This document shows, in pieces, positions 61,981 through 64,000 of a DNA stretch of 64,000 nt. Position 1 is the stretch's first letter; every line of letters begins with the position of its first letter. The notes beneath the pieces were generated by a model. It was not told the DNA's origin and ran no database searches. It saw nothing but the letters and a program-made list of their open reading frames with translations. Origin of the DNA: Formosa haliotis (lineage in GTDB: Bacteria; Bacteroidota; Bacteroidia; Flavobacteriales; Flavobacteriaceae); assembly GCF_001685485.1 (NCBI RefSeq), contig NZ_BDEL01000001.1:2663501-2727500 (forward strand). Direction: 5' to 3'. A program made the translations under genes and the position numbers.

Positions 61981-64000
61981 ATGAAACTTAAACTTAGCGT
62001 TTGCTTTATTTTATTAAGCACTCTATTTTATGCGCAAGAAAATTTTACGGTAAGCGGAACTGTAAAAGATTTTGCGAATGGAGAATCGGTTTTTGGAGCC
62101 TCGGTATATTTAGAAAACACAAGTACAGGAACCATTACCAATGCTTATGGATTTTATTCTATTTCTGCGCCCAAAGGAACCTATAAACTCGTGGTTTCGT
62201 ATTTGGGTTATATAACTATTTCAAAAGACATTGAGCTTAATTCAAATCAAAATATATCTTTTGAATTAGAGGAAGATACCACCACTTTAGACGAGGTTGT
62301 TATTACCGCAGAAGAATCTGAAAAAGCGAATATAAGAGATCCACAAATGAGTGTTTCTGTAATTAAAAGTGCAACAATTAAAGCTATTCCTGCCGTTTTA
62401 GGAGAAGTCGATTTGGTTAAATCTATTCAAATGTTGCCTGGGGTTACCAATAATGGAGAGGGATCCAACGGATTTAATGTTAGGGGTGGAGCAACAGACC
62501 AAAACTTGGTGCTTTTAGACGAGGCTATCATTTTTAATGAGTCGCATTTATTCGGTTTTTTCTCGGTCTTTAATGCCGATGTGGTTAAAGATATTAAATT
62601 ATATAAAGGTAATATTCCTGCCAATTATGGTGGTCGCGTGTCTTCAGTGCTCGATATTCGCCAGAAGGAAGGGAATAGTAAAAACTTCGATTTAAGTGGC
62701 GGAATTGGTCTTATTTCAAGTCGACTTGCAGCAGAGGCTCCGTTATTTAAAAACAAAGGGTCGTTTATTGTAGCTGGACGAACATCTTATGCACATTTAT
62801 TTTTAAAGTTGGCCGACCAGGATAATACAGCTTATTTTTACGATTTAAACGCAAAAATTAACTACGAGATTAATCAAAATAACAGATTGTATTTATCGGG
62901 GTATTTCGGACGTGATATTTTAAATTTCGATGACGCCTTTAAAAATTCTTATGGAAATAGCACTTTTAATTTGCGATGGAATCATGTCTTTAACGATAAA
63001 CTATTTTCTAATCTTTCCTTTATTTATGGCGATTATGATTATGGTTTAGAACTTAATTTTATAGGATTAGATTGGCGTTCTAGTATTAAAAATTTCAACT
63101 TTAAATACGATTTTAAATATTACCTAAATAACAATACAACCATCGATTTTGGTGCTAGCGCAATTACCTATAATTTTAATCCAGGAGAAGTAAAACCCAC
63201 CGACGAAAATTCTGCCATTAATGAAGATATTTTAGATAAAAAACGTGCTGTAGAAAGCGGTTTATATGTAAATGCTGAACATAAGTTTTCCGAAAGACTA
63301 AATGTACAAGTAGGCTTACGTTTTAGTCTTTTTAATCGCTTAGGGGGTCAGCCAATGGCGACTTATTTAAACGATCAGCCGGTGGTTTATAATGAAGAAT
63401 TAGGGATTTACGAAGAAGGTATTAAAACAGGAGAAATAGATTATGAAAGAGGTAAAACTATTGCTGATTTTTCAAACTTTGAGCCACGTTTAGGTTTGGC
63501 CTATCAGCTTTCTAATTCATCTTCAATAAAATTAGGATTTTCTAGAATTGCACAATATTTAAGCTTGCTTTCTAACACGAGCAACGCCACACCTCTAGAT
63601 GTCTGGACACCTAGCGGAACCTATGTAAATCCGCAAATGGCCAATCAGTATTCGGCAGGCTATTTTAAAGAATTACAAAATGGTATGTTTTCTATAGAAA
63701 CTGAAGTGTATTACAAAACAGTAGATAATAGGATTGATTATATAGACGGATCGAATTTAATTGCCAATAACAATATAGAAACTCAAATTTTAGAAGGAGA
63801 ATCTAAAGCCTATGGTTTAGAAATTTTATTCAGAAAAAATAAAGGAAGATTCACAGGGTGGTTTGCCTACACCTTGTCAAAATCAGAACAAAGAACTCCG
63901 GGAGGCAAAGCTGGTGGACCGGGAATTAATAAGGGAGAATGGTATAATACACCATACGACAGAACTCACGATATTTCGGTAACAGGAACCTATAAAATGA
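61981..64000 (+). CDS. TonB-dependent receptor with carboxypeptidase-regulatory-like domain (cut by window edge)
   Basis: From the ATG at 61981 the frame stays open to the last base of the window (673 codons), so the C-terminal part of the barrel is missing. Signal peptide MKLKLSVCFILLSTLFYAQ, carboxypeptidase-regulatory-like domain (about 24-95: VSGTVKDFANGESVFGASV), the linker DEVVITAEE, then a plug with VKSIQMLPGVTNNGEGSNGFNVRGGATDQNLVLLDEA (read in parts) and IKLYKGNIPANYGGRVSSVLDI. The barrel is of the type seen in Bacteroidetes receptors not linked to SusD. The ligand is unknown. Confidence 0.9.
   Translation, partial: MKLKLSVCFILLSTLFYAQENFTVSGTVKDFANGESVFGASVYLENTSTGTITNAYGFYSISAPKGTYKLVVSYLGYITISKDIELNSNQNISFELEEDTTTLDEVVITAEESEKANIRDPQMSVSVIKSATIKAIPAVLGEVDLVKSIQMLPGVTNNGEGSNGFNVRGGATDQNLVLLDEAIIFNESHLFGFFSVFNADVVKDIKLYKGNIPANYGGRVSSVLDIRQKEGNSKNFDLSGGIGLISSRLAAEAPLFKNKGSFIVAGRTSYAHLFLKLADQDNTAYFYDLNAKINYEINQNNRLYLSGYFGRDILNFDDAFKNSYGNSTFNLRWNHVFNDKLFSNLSFIYGDYDYGLELNFIGLDWRSSIKNFNFKYDFKYYLNNNTTIDFGASAITYNFNPGEVKPTDENSAINEDILDKKRAVESGLYVNAEHKFSERLNVQVGLRFSLFNRLGGQPMATYLNDQPVVYNEELGIYEEGIKTGEIDYERGKTIADFSNFEPRLGLAYQLSNSSSIKLGFSRIAQYLSLLSNTSNATPLDVWTPSGTYVNPQMANQYSAGYFKELQNGMFSIETEVYYKTVDNRIDYIDGSNLIANNNIETQILEGESKAYGLEILFRKNKGRFTGWFAYTLSKSEQRTPGGKAGGPGINKGEWYNTPYDRTHDISVTGTYKM

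Noticed and set aside
62001..62186. 61-codon frame near the right end
   Set aside because: Shifted frame within the TonB-dependent receptor that starts at 61981.
1..64000. CRISPR array, rRNA operon or complete insertion sequence
   Set aside because: I saw no regularly spaced direct repeats of 25-40 bases, no rRNA stretch and no transposase gene.

Overview
The window looks like a chromosomal stretch of an AT-rich marine-type member of the Flavobacteriaceae (Bacteroidetes). The reasons are SusC/SusD-type nutrient uptake genes, a metalloprotease with a type IX secretion C-terminal sorting domain, promoters of the Bacteroidetes form TAnnTTTG (the susC one also has a TTTG box 19 bases upstream), lipoproteins, a DUF4175 protein and a BfmA-type mobilization protein. 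I cannot name the genus from the sequence alone.

Layout. 1-5.1 kb, minus strand: the end of a polysaccharide utilization locus (susC-like, susD-like, then a glycoside hydrolase family 2 gene cut by the left edge). 5.6-10.3 kb: a small mobilizable-element module on the minus strand (HTH protein, DUF3987 protein, zinc-ribbon/Toprim-like protein, BfmA-like mobilization protein) beside a tRNA gene with anticodon CAT; no integrase or relaxase gene is visible, so it looks like a remnant or a dependent element. 10.5-18.2 kb: housekeeping genes (rbfA, a LolE-like permease, dusB, lepA) interrupted by an outer-membrane beta-barrel receptor and a free-standing copy of its N-terminal domain. 18.5-25.7 kb: a glycogen cluster glgA-glgC-glgB plus a GH31 alpha-glucosidase. 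25.7-38.3 kb: a cation/proton antiporter, an MBL-fold hydrolase, two lipoprotein peptidases (S8 and M1), a NAD-salvage pair pncB-pncA followed by rnpA and an S41 protease, then a minus-strand rpiB, cation efflux and GNAT cluster.

38.3-39.0 kb is a gene-free, very AT-rich gap with one perfect DnaA box, two weaker ones and an 18-bp palindrome, lying between divergent genes; it is a candidate replication origin or a long regulatory region. 39.0-54.1 kb: rnr, a frameshifted head-GIN gene, a LysE-type exporter, tRNA-Cys, folB, glnS with a C-terminal extension, a histidine kinase/response regulator pair followed by a small secreted repeat protein, YbjQ and SPFH proteins, a T9SS-exported M36-type protease, and gltX. 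54.3-64.0 kb: a large DUF4175 protein, ybeY, mnmG flanked on both sides by a perfect 16-bp parS-like palindrome, a methyltransferase, an OmpH-like lipoprotein and a TonB-dependent receptor cut by the right edge.

The parS pair around mnmG, the DnaA-box gap and rnpA within the same 25 kb suggest that the window is close to the chromosome origin. The points most worth following are that chromosome-segregation signature, the structured non-coding DNA of the mobile module (inverted repeats and iteron-like repeats around its replication-type genes), and the kinase/regulator pair next to a secreted protein built of three YKNxKPW repeats.
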